This document shows, in pieces, positions 35,668-45,326 of a stretch of 64,000 nucleotides of DNA. The notes under the pieces are model-generated. The model saw only the letters and a program-made list of their open reading frames with translations, was not told where the DNA came from and ran no database searches. How positions within the stretch are numbered: position 1 is the first letter of the stretch; the number at the start of each line of letters is the position of its first letter. A program made the position numbers and the translations under genes. Source of the stretch: UBA4055 sp964648295 (GTDB lineage: Bacteria; UBA4055); assembly GCA_964648295.1 (NCBI GenBank), contig CAZYNH010000001.1, positions 1 through 64,000 on the forward strand, read 5' to 3'.

Positions 35668-36180
35668 ATGAAGATTAAAATAGACACACTGAAGGAAGGC
35701 GATAACTCTCTGACTTTCACCGCTTCTGAGGCGGAGGATGTTCTGAAGGATGATTACACGATCACAAAAACAGATGATCTGACAGTCGGCATACAGAAGA
35801 GCGGTAATTACCTTCATGTTCAGGGCGCCACTCCGGTTGAATACGAGACAGTCTGCGACAGATGCGCGGAGAATTTCGGCACCGGTACGATCGTTCAAAT
35901 AGATTATTTTTTCCACATCGGAGATATCCCCGGCGGCAGTTCTGAGGATGTAGAGCCTGTCTATCCGGAAAAAGACGGCGGCGACCTGATATTCGACGGC
36001 TATTTCCGCGAGTCGTTCATTCTCAGCCTTCCCTTAAGATCTCTTTGCGGTGAAGACTGTAAAGGTCTCTGCGGAAAATGCGGTGCGAACCTGAATATTA
36101 AAAAATGTTCATGCCCCCAAGAAAAAAGCGCTGATCCGAGGTGGGAAACACTGACAAAATTATTGAAAAATAATAAATGA
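35668..36180 (+). CDS. yceD: YceD/DUF177 family protein
   Basis: A 170-aa protein of the family almost always found just before rpmF; in known members it is tied to 23S rRNA accumulation. Two cysteine pairs are seen: CDRCAENF in the middle and CGEDCKGLCGKCG near the end, likely zinc-binding. The ESFILSLPLRSLC segment is the conserved DUF177 core. It is 42 nt before rpmF. Confidence 0.88.
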   Translation: MKIKIDTLKEGDNSLTFTASEAEDVLKDDYTITKTDDLTVGIQKSGNYLHVQGATPVEYETVCDRCAENFGTGTIVQIDYFFHIGDIPGGSSEDVEPVYPEKDGGDLIFDGYFRESFILSLPLRSLCGEDCKGLCGKCGANLNIKKCSCPQEKSADPRWETLTKLLKNNK

Positions 36181-36222
36181 CCGTCCAAATGCGGTCAAAG
36201 TAAATAAACATGGAGAATCTCA

Positions 36223-36402
36223 ATGCCGGTACCAAAGAGGAAAACCTCGAAAGTAAGAGCGAAATCGAGGAAAAACCACTGGAAACTTGAAGCGAAAGCT
36301 ACAGCCAAGTGTCCAAACTGTTCGGCTCCAAAGCTGTCTCACAGGATATGTCCGCAGTGCGGATATTATAAAGGCAAATCTGTGATAAGCGTAAAGGCCT
36401 GA
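36223..36402 (+). CDS. rpmF: 50S ribosomal protein L32
   Basis: This 59-aa protein begins MPVPKRKTSKVRAKSRK and carries the zinc-ribbon pairs CPNC and CPQC. GGAGAAT stands just upstream of ATG 36223. Position between yceD and plsX is the conserved bacterial arrangement. Confidence 0.97.
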   Translation: MPVPKRKTSKVRAKSRKNHWKLEAKATAKCPNCSAPKLSHRICPQCGYYKGKSVISVKA

Positions 36403-36413
36403 TCTTTAAAATG

Positions 36414-36468
36414 AGCCGCAACTTCCCGGATCTTTTCAGCTTAATCAAGGGGCGCTGCGGCTTTTTTA
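36414..36468 (+). terminator. Possible terminator/attenuator after rpmF
   Basis: AGCCGCA (36414-36420) pairs with TGCGGCT (36456-36462) and is followed by a run of T. The 35-nt loop is long, so it may only partly stop transcription into plsX. Confidence 0.45.
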
Positions 36469-36498
36469 TTAGAAAAAAAAATCCCGGAAAACAGTAAA

Positions 36499-37428
36499 AT
36501 GAAAATAGCTGTTGATGTGAACGGTGGCGACAGATCTCCGGGCGAGATAACCGACGGTGTTCTCAGTTTCGCAAAGGACCATCCTGATTGCGGACTGATC
36601 CTGTGCGCCGACAGGGAAACAGCCGGAACAATTTCTTCAGTAACTACACTTCCCAATATAGAACTGGAATCTTTTGAGCACTCTGTCGGAATGAAAGACA
36701 CTCCGGCTGTTTCAAAAAAGGACAAGTCCGACAACACAATAGCCGGCGCGGTGAACGCGGTTAAGGCCGGCAGGGCCGACTGCGCGTTCTCATGCGGGAA
36801 CTCCGGCGCGGTCATACTCAGTTCGGCTGACATACTTGGACTTAAGGACAAAAATTTCAGCCCCGCACTATTGTCGTTCATCCCGGTCTATAAAAGAAGA
36901 CCGCTTGCGATGTTCGATGTCGGCGCGCTCGGCAACCATGAATTTAAAGCAGATCTTTATTTTTTCCACATAACCGAAGCCGTTAACATTTATGTAAAGC
37001 TTTACGGGCAGAAAAAACCGGTTATAAAGCTCCTTAATATCGGTTCCGAACAGTGGAAAGGAACGGCCGAGCACAAAAAGATCTTCAGGATGCTTGAGGA
37101 AAGCTCTTATGATTTTAAGGGAAATGCCGAAGGGGATGATATCCTCTCAACAGAGGCCGACATGATCATTTCGGACGGTTTTACCGGCAATATCACTCTT
37201 AAACTTCTTGAATCATTCAACAATATCTGCAAAAAATTTAATAATATTAAAGATTGTCAAGGTGATGAAAATTTATTAGATTTCTACTCCGGAGACTTCA
37301 CATACGAGTCTGTAGGCGCGGCGATACTCCTCGGGGTAAACGGAAAAATACTGATAGGGCACGGAAAATCAACATCGAAAGCTGTCGTATCCGGTTTGGA
37401 AATGTGCGTAAATTACGCTAAATTATAA
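36499..37428 (+). CDS. plsX: Phosphate acyltransferase PlsX
   Basis: A 309-aa enzyme that moves acyl groups from acyl-ACP to phosphate for phospholipid synthesis. N-terminal AVDVNGGDRSP corresponds to the usual DAMGGD motif, with Asn in place of Met. Family segments SCGNSGAV, DVGALG (for DvGAN) and SDGFTGNITLKLLE are present. It is slightly shorter and more diverged than typical PlsX, but position with fabH/fabD/fabG is standard. Twenty nt before fabH. Confidence 0.9.
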   Translation: MKIAVDVNGGDRSPGEITDGVLSFAKDHPDCGLILCADRETAGTISSVTTLPNIELESFEHSVGMKDTPAVSKKDKSDNTIAGAVNAVKAGRADCAFSCGNSGAVILSSADILGLKDKNFSPALLSFIPVYKRRPLAMFDVGALGNHEFKADLYFFHITEAVNIYVKLYGQKKPVIKLLNIGSEQWKGTAEHKKIFRMLEESSYDFKGNAEGDDILSTEADMIISDGFTGNITLKLLESFNNICKKFNNIKDCQGDENLLDFYSGDFTYESVGAAILLGVNGKILIGHGKSTSKAVVSGLEMCVNYAKL

Positions 37429-37447
37429 ATCTGTAAGGGTAAAAGTT

Positions 37448-38461
37448 ATGAAAAAAACAGCAGTGAAAATAGCCGGAACGGGACACTACCTTCCCGATAA
37501 AATAATGACGAACGCCGATTTTGAAAAGATACTCGACACGACTGACGAATGGATAACCCAGAGAGTCGGTATAAAAGAGAGAAGAGTGGTAGGCGATGCG
37601 GACCAGTCCACTTCCGACCTGGCAACATTCGCGGCAAAAGCCGCGATCGAAGACGCAGGAATAACAGCTGAAGATGTTGACGCTATAATCGTATCCACTG
37701 TGACCCCGGATATGGCTTTCCCTTCGACGGCTATATTCGTCCAGAAAAACATAGGCGCGGTAAACGCCGCGGCTTTTGACCTTTCTGCAGCCTGCACGGG
37801 CTGGATATACGGAATGACCGTAGCTGAGAGCCTGATCAAGACGGGCAAATTTAAAAATATACTTGTAATAGGCTCTGAGTTTCTCACATCACTGGCCGAC
37901 ATGACGGACAGAAGTACCGCCGTCCTTTTCGGTGACGGAGCGGGAGCGGTAATCCTTCAGCCTTCGGATGATGAATCAGGTATAATGGGATCTTATATCA
38001 AAAGCAACGGCGAGCTTGCGGAACTTCTATGGTCTTACGGAGGCGGCTCGAGGGTAAATAAGAAAGTGACGGATCAGGAGAAAATGACGGACGCTAAAGG
38101 GAACGATAAAAGGTCATTTATCCGAATGGAAGGGAACAAAGTTTATAAGTACGCTGTGAGGGCAATGATAGAATCGGCGGAAAAAGCAATGGAGGACGCA
38201 GGCATAACCGAGAAGGACATTGATGTTCTTATACCGCACCAGGCGAACATGAGAATAATCGACGCGATAGCGGAAAGGCTTGATATGCCCAACGACAGGG
38301 TAGTCAGAAATCTTCAGTACCTTGGAAATTCATCAGCCGCGACTATCCCGATCGCTATAGATCAGGCAAGAAAGAGCGGAAAGATCAAAAAAGGAGATAT
38401 AGTGCTTGTTGCCGCTTTCGGCGGCGGTTTTACATGGGGCGGGCTTGTAATAAAATTCTAA
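37448..38461 (+). CDS. fabH: 3-oxoacyl-ACP synthase III
   Basis: This 337-aa condensing enzyme begins fatty acid synthesis. The Cys-His-Asn triad is visible: Cys in SAACTGWIYG, His in LIPHQANMRI, Asn in LGNSSAAT. WITQRVGIKERR near the N-terminus is the usual ACP/CoA region. Seventeen nt before fabD. Confidence 0.96.
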   Translation: MKKTAVKIAGTGHYLPDKIMTNADFEKILDTTDEWITQRVGIKERRVVGDADQSTSDLATFAAKAAIEDAGITAEDVDAIIVSTVTPDMAFPSTAIFVQKNIGAVNAAAFDLSAACTGWIYGMTVAESLIKTGKFKNILVIGSEFLTSLADMTDRSTAVLFGDGAGAVILQPSDDESGIMGSYIKSNGELAELLWSYGGGSRVNKKVTDQEKMTDAKGNDKRSFIRMEGNKVYKYAVRAMIESAEKAMEDAGITEKDIDVLIPHQANMRIIDAIAERLDMPNDRVVRNLQYLGNSSAATIPIAIDQARKSGKIKKGDIVLVAAFGGGFTWGGLVIKF

Positions 38462-38478
38462 CAATTTTTGGAGATATC

Positions 38479-39405
38479 ATGTCAAAAACAGCATTCATAT
38501 TCCCCGGCCAGGCTTCCCAATATGTAGGCATGGGTAAAGATTTTTATGAGAACTCACCACTCGCTAAAGAAATGTACGACGAAGCGAACCGGATACTCGG
38601 TTTCGATATAAAAAAGGTCTCTTTTGAAGGGCCGATCGAAGAACTTAAGCAGACCAGGATCACTCAGCCGGCGATTTTCATATTGTCGGTTATAATAAAC
38701 AAACTTCTTGAAGAAAAAGGTATAAAACCCGTAATTACCGCCGGACACAGTCTGGGAGAGTACTCCGCCCTTGTCTGCGCCGGGGTTATAAGCTTTAAGG
38801 ACGCGCTCGAAGTCGTTAAGATCAGGGGCGCGGAAATGCAGAAAGCCGGCGAGATCAACCCCGGAACAATGGCCGCTGTAGTCGGGCTGCCGGACGACAA
38901 CCTTATATTTGACGCCTGCAAAGAGGCTTCTGAAGCGGGAATAGTTCAGCCCGCCAATTTTAATTCGCCGGGCCAGATCGTAATATCTGGCTCCATAGAC
39001 GGAGTTAAAAAAGGCATGGAGACCGCAAAAACCAGAGGCGCGAAGATAGTAAAAGAACTTGTGGTTAGCGGAGCGTTCCACTCCCCTCTCATGCAGTCAG
39101 CCGTAATGCCCCTCTCTGAAAAACTTCAGTCAGTGTCATTTCTAGACCCGAAGATCCCGCTCGTCCCCAATGTTACTGCAAAACCTTCGAGGGATAAGGA
39201 TGAGATGAAAAAACTTCTTGTCGAACAGGTGACAGCGCCTGTGCTCTGGACAAAGACTATAGAAGCTATGATAGCGGAAGGTGTTGATACATTTATTGAA
39301 GTGGGTCCGGGTAACGTTCTTCAGGGTCTCGGCAAAAGGATAGCCAAAGATGCTAAATTCACCGGTATACAGAATCTTGACGAACTGAATAATTTAGCTT
39401 TATAG
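38479..39405 (+). CDS. fabD: Malonyl-CoA:ACP transacylase
   Basis: A 308-aa transacylase. I place the start at ATG 38479 (MSKTAFIFPGQASQ) with TTGGAGAT upstream; the open frame extends to 38434 inside fabH. The active-site Ser is in AGHSLGEYSAL and the His in SGAFHSPLM. The ending EVGPGNVLQGL is typical. Confidence 0.96.
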   Translation: MSKTAFIFPGQASQYVGMGKDFYENSPLAKEMYDEANRILGFDIKKVSFEGPIEELKQTRITQPAIFILSVIINKLLEEKGIKPVITAGHSLGEYSALVCAGVISFKDALEVVKIRGAEMQKAGEINPGTMAAVVGLPDDNLIFDACKEASEAGIVQPANFNSPGQIVISGSIDGVKKGMETAKTRGAKIVKELVVSGAFHSPLMQSAVMPLSEKLQSVSFLDPKIPLVPNVTAKPSRDKDEMKKLLVEQVTAPVLWTKTIEAMIAEGVDTFIEVGPGNVLQGLGKRIAKDAKFTGIQNLDELNNLAL

Positions 39406-39413
39406 GAGGTAAT

Positions 39414-40160
39414 ATGCTAAAAGGTAAGACTGCGCTGATAACAGGCTCCGCAAGGGGTATTGGAAAAGCTATTGCGGAAGAGTACGCCGCGAACGGCGCG
39501 ACCGTGATCATTTCGGATGTTCTTCAGGACAAAGCCGATGAAACAGCTGCTGAATTAAAAGCTAAATATAACATCGAGACGCTTGCAGTCAAAGCGGATG
39601 TCTCCAAATATGAAGAAGTTGAAGCTCTCATAAATTCAATAGTCGAAAAATTCGGCAAAATAGATATACTCGTAAATAACGCCGGTATCACGCGCGACAA
39701 CCTCATCATGAGGATGTCCGAACAGGAATGGGATCTTGTAATAGATATAAACCTCAAAGGCGTTTTCAACTGCACAAAAGCCGCGTCTAGGCCAATGATG
39801 AAGCAGAGAAGCGGAAGGATAATAAATATCACCTCCGTAGTCGGCGAAATGGGCAATCCGGGGCAGATAAATTACTCCGCGTCGAAAGCCGGTGTGATAG
39901 GAATGACTAAAACGAGCGCGAAAGAACTCGGGTCCAGAGGGATCAGGGTAAACGCGATCGCCCCAGGCTTCATAGTGTCCGAAATGACCGAAAAGCTCTC
40001 TGATCAGGCCAGGGAAAATCTTACCCGCCTAATACCGCTTGGAAACCTCGGTTATCCGAAAGATGTGGCAAAAGCGGCACTCTTCCTGGCCTCCGAAATG
40101 TCCGAATACGTCACAGGACAGGTCATCAATGTCTGCGGCGGAATGGTCATGCAGGGCTAA
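39414..40160 (+). CDS. fabG: 3-oxoacyl-ACP reductase
   Basis: This 248-aa short-chain dehydrogenase has the NADP site TGSARGIG, the NNAG motif, the catalytic Ser in ITSVVGEMG, and YSASK (Tyr, Lys). TAGGAGGT precedes the ATG by six nt. It is the last gene of the cluster; the usual acpP and fabF do not follow, the next gene being on the opposite strand. Confidence 0.95.
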   Translation: MLKGKTALITGSARGIGKAIAEEYAANGATVIISDVLQDKADETAAELKAKYNIETLAVKADVSKYEEVEALINSIVEKFGKIDILVNNAGITRDNLIMRMSEQEWDLVIDINLKGVFNCTKAASRPMMKQRSGRIINITSVVGEMGNPGQINYSASKAGVIGMTKTSAKELGSRGIRVNAIAPGFIVSEMTEKLSDQARENLTRLIPLGNLGYPKDVAKAALFLASEMSEYVTGQVINVCGGMVMQG

Positions 40161-40304
40161 GAACTCACCCGAATAATACTTTTCTCATAAGGAAGAAATA
40201 TCGGAAACGATTCGCTTAGCTTCCAAAAACATGCCCAAACGTTGCAGCTATAAGAAAGCGACGGTTTTTGCCGCCTCTCTGATTGTAATATTTATAGCAG
40301 AGGA

Positions 40305-43300
40305 TCATTTCATCAGGATCATTTTCTGAGTGAATATTCTACCTTCAGCTTCAAGAGTGTAGTAATAAACACCCGAGTTAAATCTGCTTCCGTCAAATTC
40401 GACAGAGTGAGCACCTGCATTCATTACACCGTTCGTGAGATCCGCTAATTTCTGTCCGTTCACATTATAAACACTTAGTTTTACATTAGCTGTCTTGGCA
40501 AGATCAAATTTTATTAGAGTAACAGGATTGAACGGGTTCGGATAGTTCTGGTGCAAGGTCGCTACGCTCGGTAATACACTTTCAACAGCATAAGAAGGTT
40601 CAGATTTATCCTCGCCACCGGTCAGTTTGCTGATCAGAGCGCTGATGTCGGATGAATTAACATTCGATCTGCTTTTCCCGCTGTTCTCTGCGTTCTTCAT
40701 CATATTCGCGATGGCGATGTCAATCTCGGCAAGAAGAATTTCACCGTCAGTTTCCGCTTCCGCTTTCATCTCTTCGGATATTAATATCGCTTCATCGTAT
40801 TTCTTTGTCTTCAGGAACGTGGCTACTTTCATTTCCTTGAAGAATTTTTTGTTCATTGTTTCGTCTGAAATCAAAGCATCATCATAAAGTTTTATCAGCG
40901 GATCCGTCTCAAGTTGCTGCTGCAGGTATACGTATGGAAGTCTTGCGAGCGCAACCAGAGCTTCAGATGTAGAATCATATTTGTCTATCACATTCTCATA
41001 AAGTTTGATCGAAGCTTTCAGATTGCCGCTTAATTCCTGTTTGATCGCGTTATTGAGAAGAATACTTCCGGGATCGGGAGGAGTATGAGCGCTCATTGAA
41101 GCGTCAGGGATCTGATTCTCGGTTCTGTAAGGAACAGTTGAATAAGGCTGATAGAAAAGACGGTATCCGTTCAAAACGCTCGTTGACCATATCGCAAAGA
41201 AACTGTCATAATTATCTTCAATGTTTGAGTAGCCCCAGTAATTGTATTCAGCATCAATATCCACTCTTGAAGGCAGAGCTACTTTTGCGGGTTCCACTGT
41301 ATAACTGCCTGCAAAAATACAAGGTACGGATGGTATAGTTCCGGCATTGCCTGAATAAATATTATTCCTTCCGTTTGTCATATATGCGCTGGCAGAGTAT
41401 TTCATGAATATCTGAGCTGTTCCGTTGTCTTTTATCTCGTTGTTCAGATAGTTCTGAGTTGTAGTCGGATCAATAAGCTGCGGATTTGCGTTGTATCCCA
41501 GAATACATACTCCGTAGTTAGTATTTCCGTTTATTTTATTATTTGAAAGCATCGGAGAACATAAAGTGACATCAACACCATGGCTGAATCCGGACACTGT
41601 ATTTCTTACCAGTTCACCTTCTGACTGGGTAAGAGCTATACCCGATCCTGTACCGATTCCCGTCAGTGTATTATTTTCGATCGTAAAATCGTTACATTCG
41701 ACAATGCTGATACCGTTCTCGCAGTCCGTGAATGTACAGTTCGTAATCTTAAGCGTAGAAGGTGAGCCGCTGATCGCTGATTTTGCATTAACGAATTCGC
41801 AATCCTCAATACATGCGTTTCCGTATGCTCCTAGCGTAATACCGCTCCATGCTTCAGTAACTTTATCGGGATCAGGTTCATCCAGATCGGGAACAAAATC
41901 TACGCTGATTGCTGTAAAATCAGAACCTACTTCCGGAGAAATAGCTCCTGCAGGACCTGACATCACAATCATGTCCGTCAGGCTGCACTTTGCTCCGGTT
42001 TCGATAATAAGCCTCCCGTTGGGTCCGATCTTGATTAAAGAGTTTGCCAGTCCGTAGAATTCAGCTCCTTCTTTTATCCTTACTTCACCGCTTACAGTAA
42101 GAGTTGAGTTGGCCGGAAGGTTCATGATTCCATTTACATCACAATCTCTTAGTGTAAGCCTCGAATTGTCGCTGAAAGCAATGTTCCCAGGTACTGTCAG
42201 GTTGATCTCGCTGTCGGAAATAGATCCGACATTCGGTACTATCGCGCCTGTTCCTGTAAAATTCAACTGCAGATTTTTCAGTCTTGCACCTTTCAGAATA
42301 AAATTACCGTCAAGATTAACGGGGAATTTATCTGTTTCGCCTTTTACGTCGCAATTATTGAACACAAAATCACCTTCAATACTCGGTTCCTCAGCACCAC
42401 TGTCAAAGATAGTCACATCAGAGAAATTCTCGACGTTCAAAGGATCAAGAAGAATAACGCTATTTGAAATTCCGATATTTCCCGCGCATAATGTGTGAAT
42501 CCCCCAATAAACTCCATCAATAGCATTAGTTATTAAAGTCGGATATTTCAAACTCATAAAATTTGATTTCCCATATAAATCATTATCAGGATAAATGGTC
42601 GGAATATCATCTGTTGATTCTCTTGGATTCTCTCCAGGTACTCCTTTCATCCATGTATAAGACTCCATTATACTTATCTGGTTATCATAATTTAGATCCG
42701 CTTCAGAAAAAAAATCCTCATAAACGGGGCCGCTAGTTAAATAATAGTAAAATATCTCATAGTCAGGTCTCATTCCCATTGTAGCTGAGTACAAATGAAA
42801 ATTCATTTCCCCATGATAATATATGTCACCATTAATACTTTCGTTTTCAACAACGATGTAGTCTGCAGGTCCCTTTTCGCTCTCAAATATTTTATTATCT
42901 GCCCTGTATGATTTATTGAATCCGTACAAATTAATTGATGAAGAAATAATCACTGCATTATCCTGCTGCAATTGTATTTCAAGATTTTCTGCACTATTCA
43001 TTGAAAGTTGATAAACCTTATTCAGCGCATTCAAAGGTTTGAAATAGTTCGCGAAAGTTGAAAACGAAACAGCAACATTTCCAGTAAGTGCATCATTCAT
43101 CAGATAAATTGAACTTGATGAACTGCGGCTCATTACCCACACGAACACAAAATCTTCCCCATATTCCATCTTACTGTTCAGTTCAGCACACACAGTAGCT
43201 ACATTTGCCTCAGTAGCAGCGAAGTTGGTGATGGTTTCATCAAGAGTGCCAGTGGCATTAAATGGACGGTATCGGTTTGCGATCTCTCTTGTTTCATCTT

Positions 43301-43553
43301 TCCAGTAATCAATACCTTCTGAAAATAAAACCTTGATATTTTCCTTCTTGTAACCCATTTGAAATAGCATTTCCCACTGTAAGTACAAATCATTCCAGAA
43401 TTCGGAATTGTCGCCTAATCCTCCATTCCATTGTGCTGTACTTGGAATACCTGTCGCGTTATAGTCACCGGCGATCAAAATGGCGTATTTTTCCGCAGAA
43501 AATAAGCATAGCGTGACTGTGATCATGAGCACTGTGATTAGTTTTTTTAACAT
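40305..43553 (-). CDS. T9SS cargo: degenerate C13-protease-like domain, beta-helix, type A sorting domain
   Basis: This 1082-aa secreted protein has a signal peptide (residues 1-20) followed by a C13/legumain-like domain (about 22-330: YAILIAGDY, KENIKVLF, then an EF-hand-like DLNYDNQISIMES). Where active members carry DHG and CySG the sequence reads VMSRSSSS and LSMNSAEN, so both His and Cys of the dyad are missing. Residues about 340-780 are right-handed beta-helix repeats (ENNTLTGIG, SNNKINGNTNYG). About 840-960 is helical, TPR-like. The C-terminal 90 residues are a T9SS type A sorting domain (NYPNPFNPVT ... GVYYY). It is likely cell-surface or released. Convergent with fabG; a promoter candidate lies at 43683. 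Confidence 0.8.
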   Translation of the reverse strand: MLKKLITVLMITVTLCLFSAEKYAILIAGDYNATGIPSTAQWNGGLGDNSEFWNDLYLQWEMLFQMGYKKENIKVLFSEGIDYWKDETREIANRYRPFNATGTLDETITNFAATEANVATVCAELNSKMEYGEDFVFVWVMSRSSSSSIYLMNDALTGNVAVSFSTFANYFKPLNALNKVYQLSMNSAENLEIQLQQDNAVIISSSINLYGFNKSYRADNKIFESEKGPADYIVVENESINGDIYYHGEMNFHLYSATMGMRPDYEIFYYYLTSGPVYEDFFSEADLNYDNQISIMESYTWMKGVPGENPRESTDDIPTIYPDNDLYGKSNFMSLKYPTLITNAIDGVYWGIHTLCAGNIGISNSVILLDPLNVENFSDVTIFDSGAEEPSIEGDFVFNNCDVKGETDKFPVNLDGNFILKGARLKNLQLNFTGTGAIVPNVGSISDSEINLTVPGNIAFSDNSRLTLRDCDVNGIMNLPANSTLTVSGEVRIKEGAEFYGLANSLIKIGPNGRLIIETGAKCSLTDMIVMSGPAGAISPEVGSDFTAISVDFVPDLDEPDPDKVTEAWSGITLGAYGNACIEDCEFVNAKSAISGSPSTLKITNCTFTDCENGISIVECNDFTIENNTLTGIGTGSGIALTQSEGELVRNTVSGFSHGVDVTLCSPMLSNNKINGNTNYGVCILGYNANPQLIDPTTTQNYLNNEIKDNGTAQIFMKYSASAYMTNGRNNIYSGNAGTIPSVPCIFAGSYTVEPAKVALPSRVDIDAEYNYWGYSNIEDNYDSFFAIWSTSVLNGYRLFYQPYSTVPYRTENQIPDASMSAHTPPDPGSILLNNAIKQELSGNLKASIKLYENVIDKYDSTSEALVALARLPYVYLQQQLETDPLIKLYDDALISDETMNKKFFKEMKVATFLKTKKYDEAILISEEMKAEAETDGEILLAEIDIAIANMMKNAENSGKSRSNVNSSDISALISKLTGGEDKSEPSYAVESVLPSVATLHQNYPNPFNPVTLIKFDLAKTANVKLSVYNVNGQKLADLTNGVMNAGAHSVEFDGSRFNSGVYYYTLEAEGRIFTQKMILMK

Positions 43554-43682
43554 GGCGTTTCTCCTTTTTGATGATTTTTGTTATTTGAGTTTCCGCCATC
43601 TTTCCGTATATTTACTTTCGGGAGGAGCTGACGGCACTCTGTCAGTGATAAAACCGTAATTTAAGCTTGTCATGGCGTTGTA

Positions 43683-43711
43683 ATTACGGACGATGAGATG
43701 GATAATGTCAA
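43683..43711 (-). promoter_or_regulatory. Possible promoter of the C13-like T9SS protein
   Basis: On the minus strand TTGACA (43706-43711), 17 bp and CGTAAT (43683-43688). The -35 is perfect, the -10 weak. The -10 lies in one arm of an 8-bp inverted repeat (CCGTAATT 43654-43661, AATTACGG 43682-43689) that could be an operator. The leader to the ATG is about 120 nt. Confidence 0.35.
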
Positions 43712-43755
43712 TAAGCGCCTCCCTTTTTTATTTAGTATTCATAGTATTCAAAGCA

Positions 43756-45225
43756 TCATTTCAGATATAACATTTTTTTTGTTTGTTCTATTCTTCCGTC
43801 AACTTCAAGCTGATAATAGTAAATTCCGCTGTTGAGATTGTCTACATTGAATATAACTGAATGCTGTCCTTTATTTTGCTTTTTGTTTATCAGACTTTGT
43901 AAGAATTCTCCTTTGGTGTTAAAAATGTTGACTTTAACGATTGCAGGCTTATTGATTGAGTAGGATATTTTCGTTGAATTGTTAAAAGGATTCGGGTAGT
44001 TTTGAAAGAGAACAGCAGTTTCGGGAATGTTTTCATCCGGATCATTGATCCCTGTAGTAATTTGTTTAGTTTGAAAGTAAATTCTTGTAATAGATCTTAG
44101 TCTATCAGATTTCGCATAAGCTAAATAACATTTTCCATTTATTTTATCAAAGGCTATATTAGGTTCTGAATAGCTAAAATTATGAAGTGAGTCTATTGAT
44201 TCAACAGTCCAAACACCGTTTTTATTCTCACTGTGAATAAGACCTGTATCCCCGTTAGTATCTCCTTGATAATAATGTTTTTCAAAAAGATGTAATACCC
44301 CATTTTTATCAATAAACATCTCTCTGTCCCATGCATTATTATCTCCGAATAAGATCGGATCTAACCATAATGAATCGTTAGTATTTTTTTGAAGATGGTT
44401 GTCGGTGTTTAAACATATATAAGGACCAACTGCAACATTTACATATAAAGAATCGTCAGTTACAGCTAATGTACAGCCGCTGGATATTTCTCCATTGTAA
44501 AATATTTGTTCGAATTTTGTCCAATTGTTTTCATTTTTGTTAAATAAAAAATAATACGGACATTCTAAATCTTTTGAGTATCCTGTTGCATGCAAGTTTT
44601 CATCATTAGATATTTTGATATTAAGGATAGCATATCGTTCTTCAGTAGTAATTAGTTGTGGCACTGACCATGAATCAATAAAACATGAATAATAAGCTGA
44701 ACCTGTATCATCCGGACCTGCAAACCATGTAACATACATTTTATCTGTACTGTCAATTGCAAATCTAAGTCTTGTTGTAGCAAACGAACTTACTTCTGAT
44801 GGTGTAGACCACGTAATACCATCAAATTTTTTATATATTATTTTACAATTTCCGCTACCTCTGAAATATACGATATGTACATTATTTTGAGAATCACAGA
44901 CAGCCTCTATTGCATATATCCTCAGATCAGTGTATTCAGGTGTTATATTTTGAGTTGCAGTCCATGTTAATCCACCATCATTTGATTTTCTGTATTCTAT
45001 CTGAGAGTACCAGCCGTTAGACCAGTCACCGTCAATTTCCAGACTTATTGCCCAAAAAGCGTAAATCACACCGTTACTATCAACAGTTATTGCCGGATAG
45101 CCTATCATTAATTCCGGCCAAACGCCGTTTCTGGAAAGCTGTAAAGGTGTACTCCATTCGTACTGTGCAAAAATATCGAATGCTAAAATGAGAATCAGTA
45201 TTATTGTTCTTTTAGATAACCACAT
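43756..45225 (-). CDS. Secreted BNR/sialidase-like beta-propeller protein with T9SS sorting domain
   Basis: About 489 aa. I choose ATG 45225 (MWLSKRTIILILIL) over 45249, since GGAAGA lies seven nt upstream and the signal peptide then begins directly. The body (about 25-400) consists of repeats such as YRKSNDGGLTWTATQNI, resembling BNR/Asp-box strands of a propeller. There is no clear sialidase catalytic set, so a binding or structural role is as likely. The last 85 residues are a type A sorting domain (FQNYPNPFNNSTKI ... GIYYYQLEV). The base composition is more AT-rich than its neighbours, which could indicate transfer. Confidence 0.78.
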   Translation of the reverse strand: MWLSKRTIILILILAFDIFAQYEWSTPLQLSRNGVWPELMIGYPAITVDSNGVIYAFWAISLEIDGDWSNGWYSQIEYRKSNDGGLTWTATQNITPEYTDLRIYAIEAVCDSQNNVHIVYFRGSGNCKIIYKKFDGITWSTPSEVSSFATTRLRFAIDSTDKMYVTWFAGPDDTGSAYYSCFIDSWSVPQLITTEERYAILNIKISNDENLHATGYSKDLECPYYFLFNKNENNWTKFEQIFYNGEISSGCTLAVTDDSLYVNVAVGPYICLNTDNHLQKNTNDSLWLDPILFGDNNAWDREMFIDKNGVLHLFEKHYYQGDTNGDTGLIHSENKNGVWTVESIDSLHNFSYSEPNIAFDKINGKCYLAYAKSDRLRSITRIYFQTKQITTGINDPDENIPETAVLFQNYPNPFNNSTKISYSINKPAIVKVNIFNTKGEFLQSLINKKQNKGQHSVIFNVDNLNSGIYYYQLEVDGRIEQTKKMLYLK

Positions 45226-45298
45226 ACATGATCTTCCGTTTTCATACATGATTATTCCAGCTGTTACTTTGCTACAGTATTTCTGCGTTTCACTTTTT

Positions 45299-45326
45299 AT
45301 TATATATAAGAAAAAAAAATTGTCAA
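45299..45326 (-). promoter_or_regulatory. Consensus promoter of the BNR-like T9SS gene
   Basis: On the minus strand TTGACA (45321-45326), a 16-bp T-rich spacer and TATAAT (45299-45304), both hexamers perfect. Transcription would begin near 45291, giving a leader of about 65 nt. Confidence 0.85.

Noticed and set aside
40161..40304. Weak inverted repeat (CCTCT ... AGAGG) as a terminator between fabG and the T9SS gene.
   Set aside because: The stem is short, has a bulge and no T-run on either strand.
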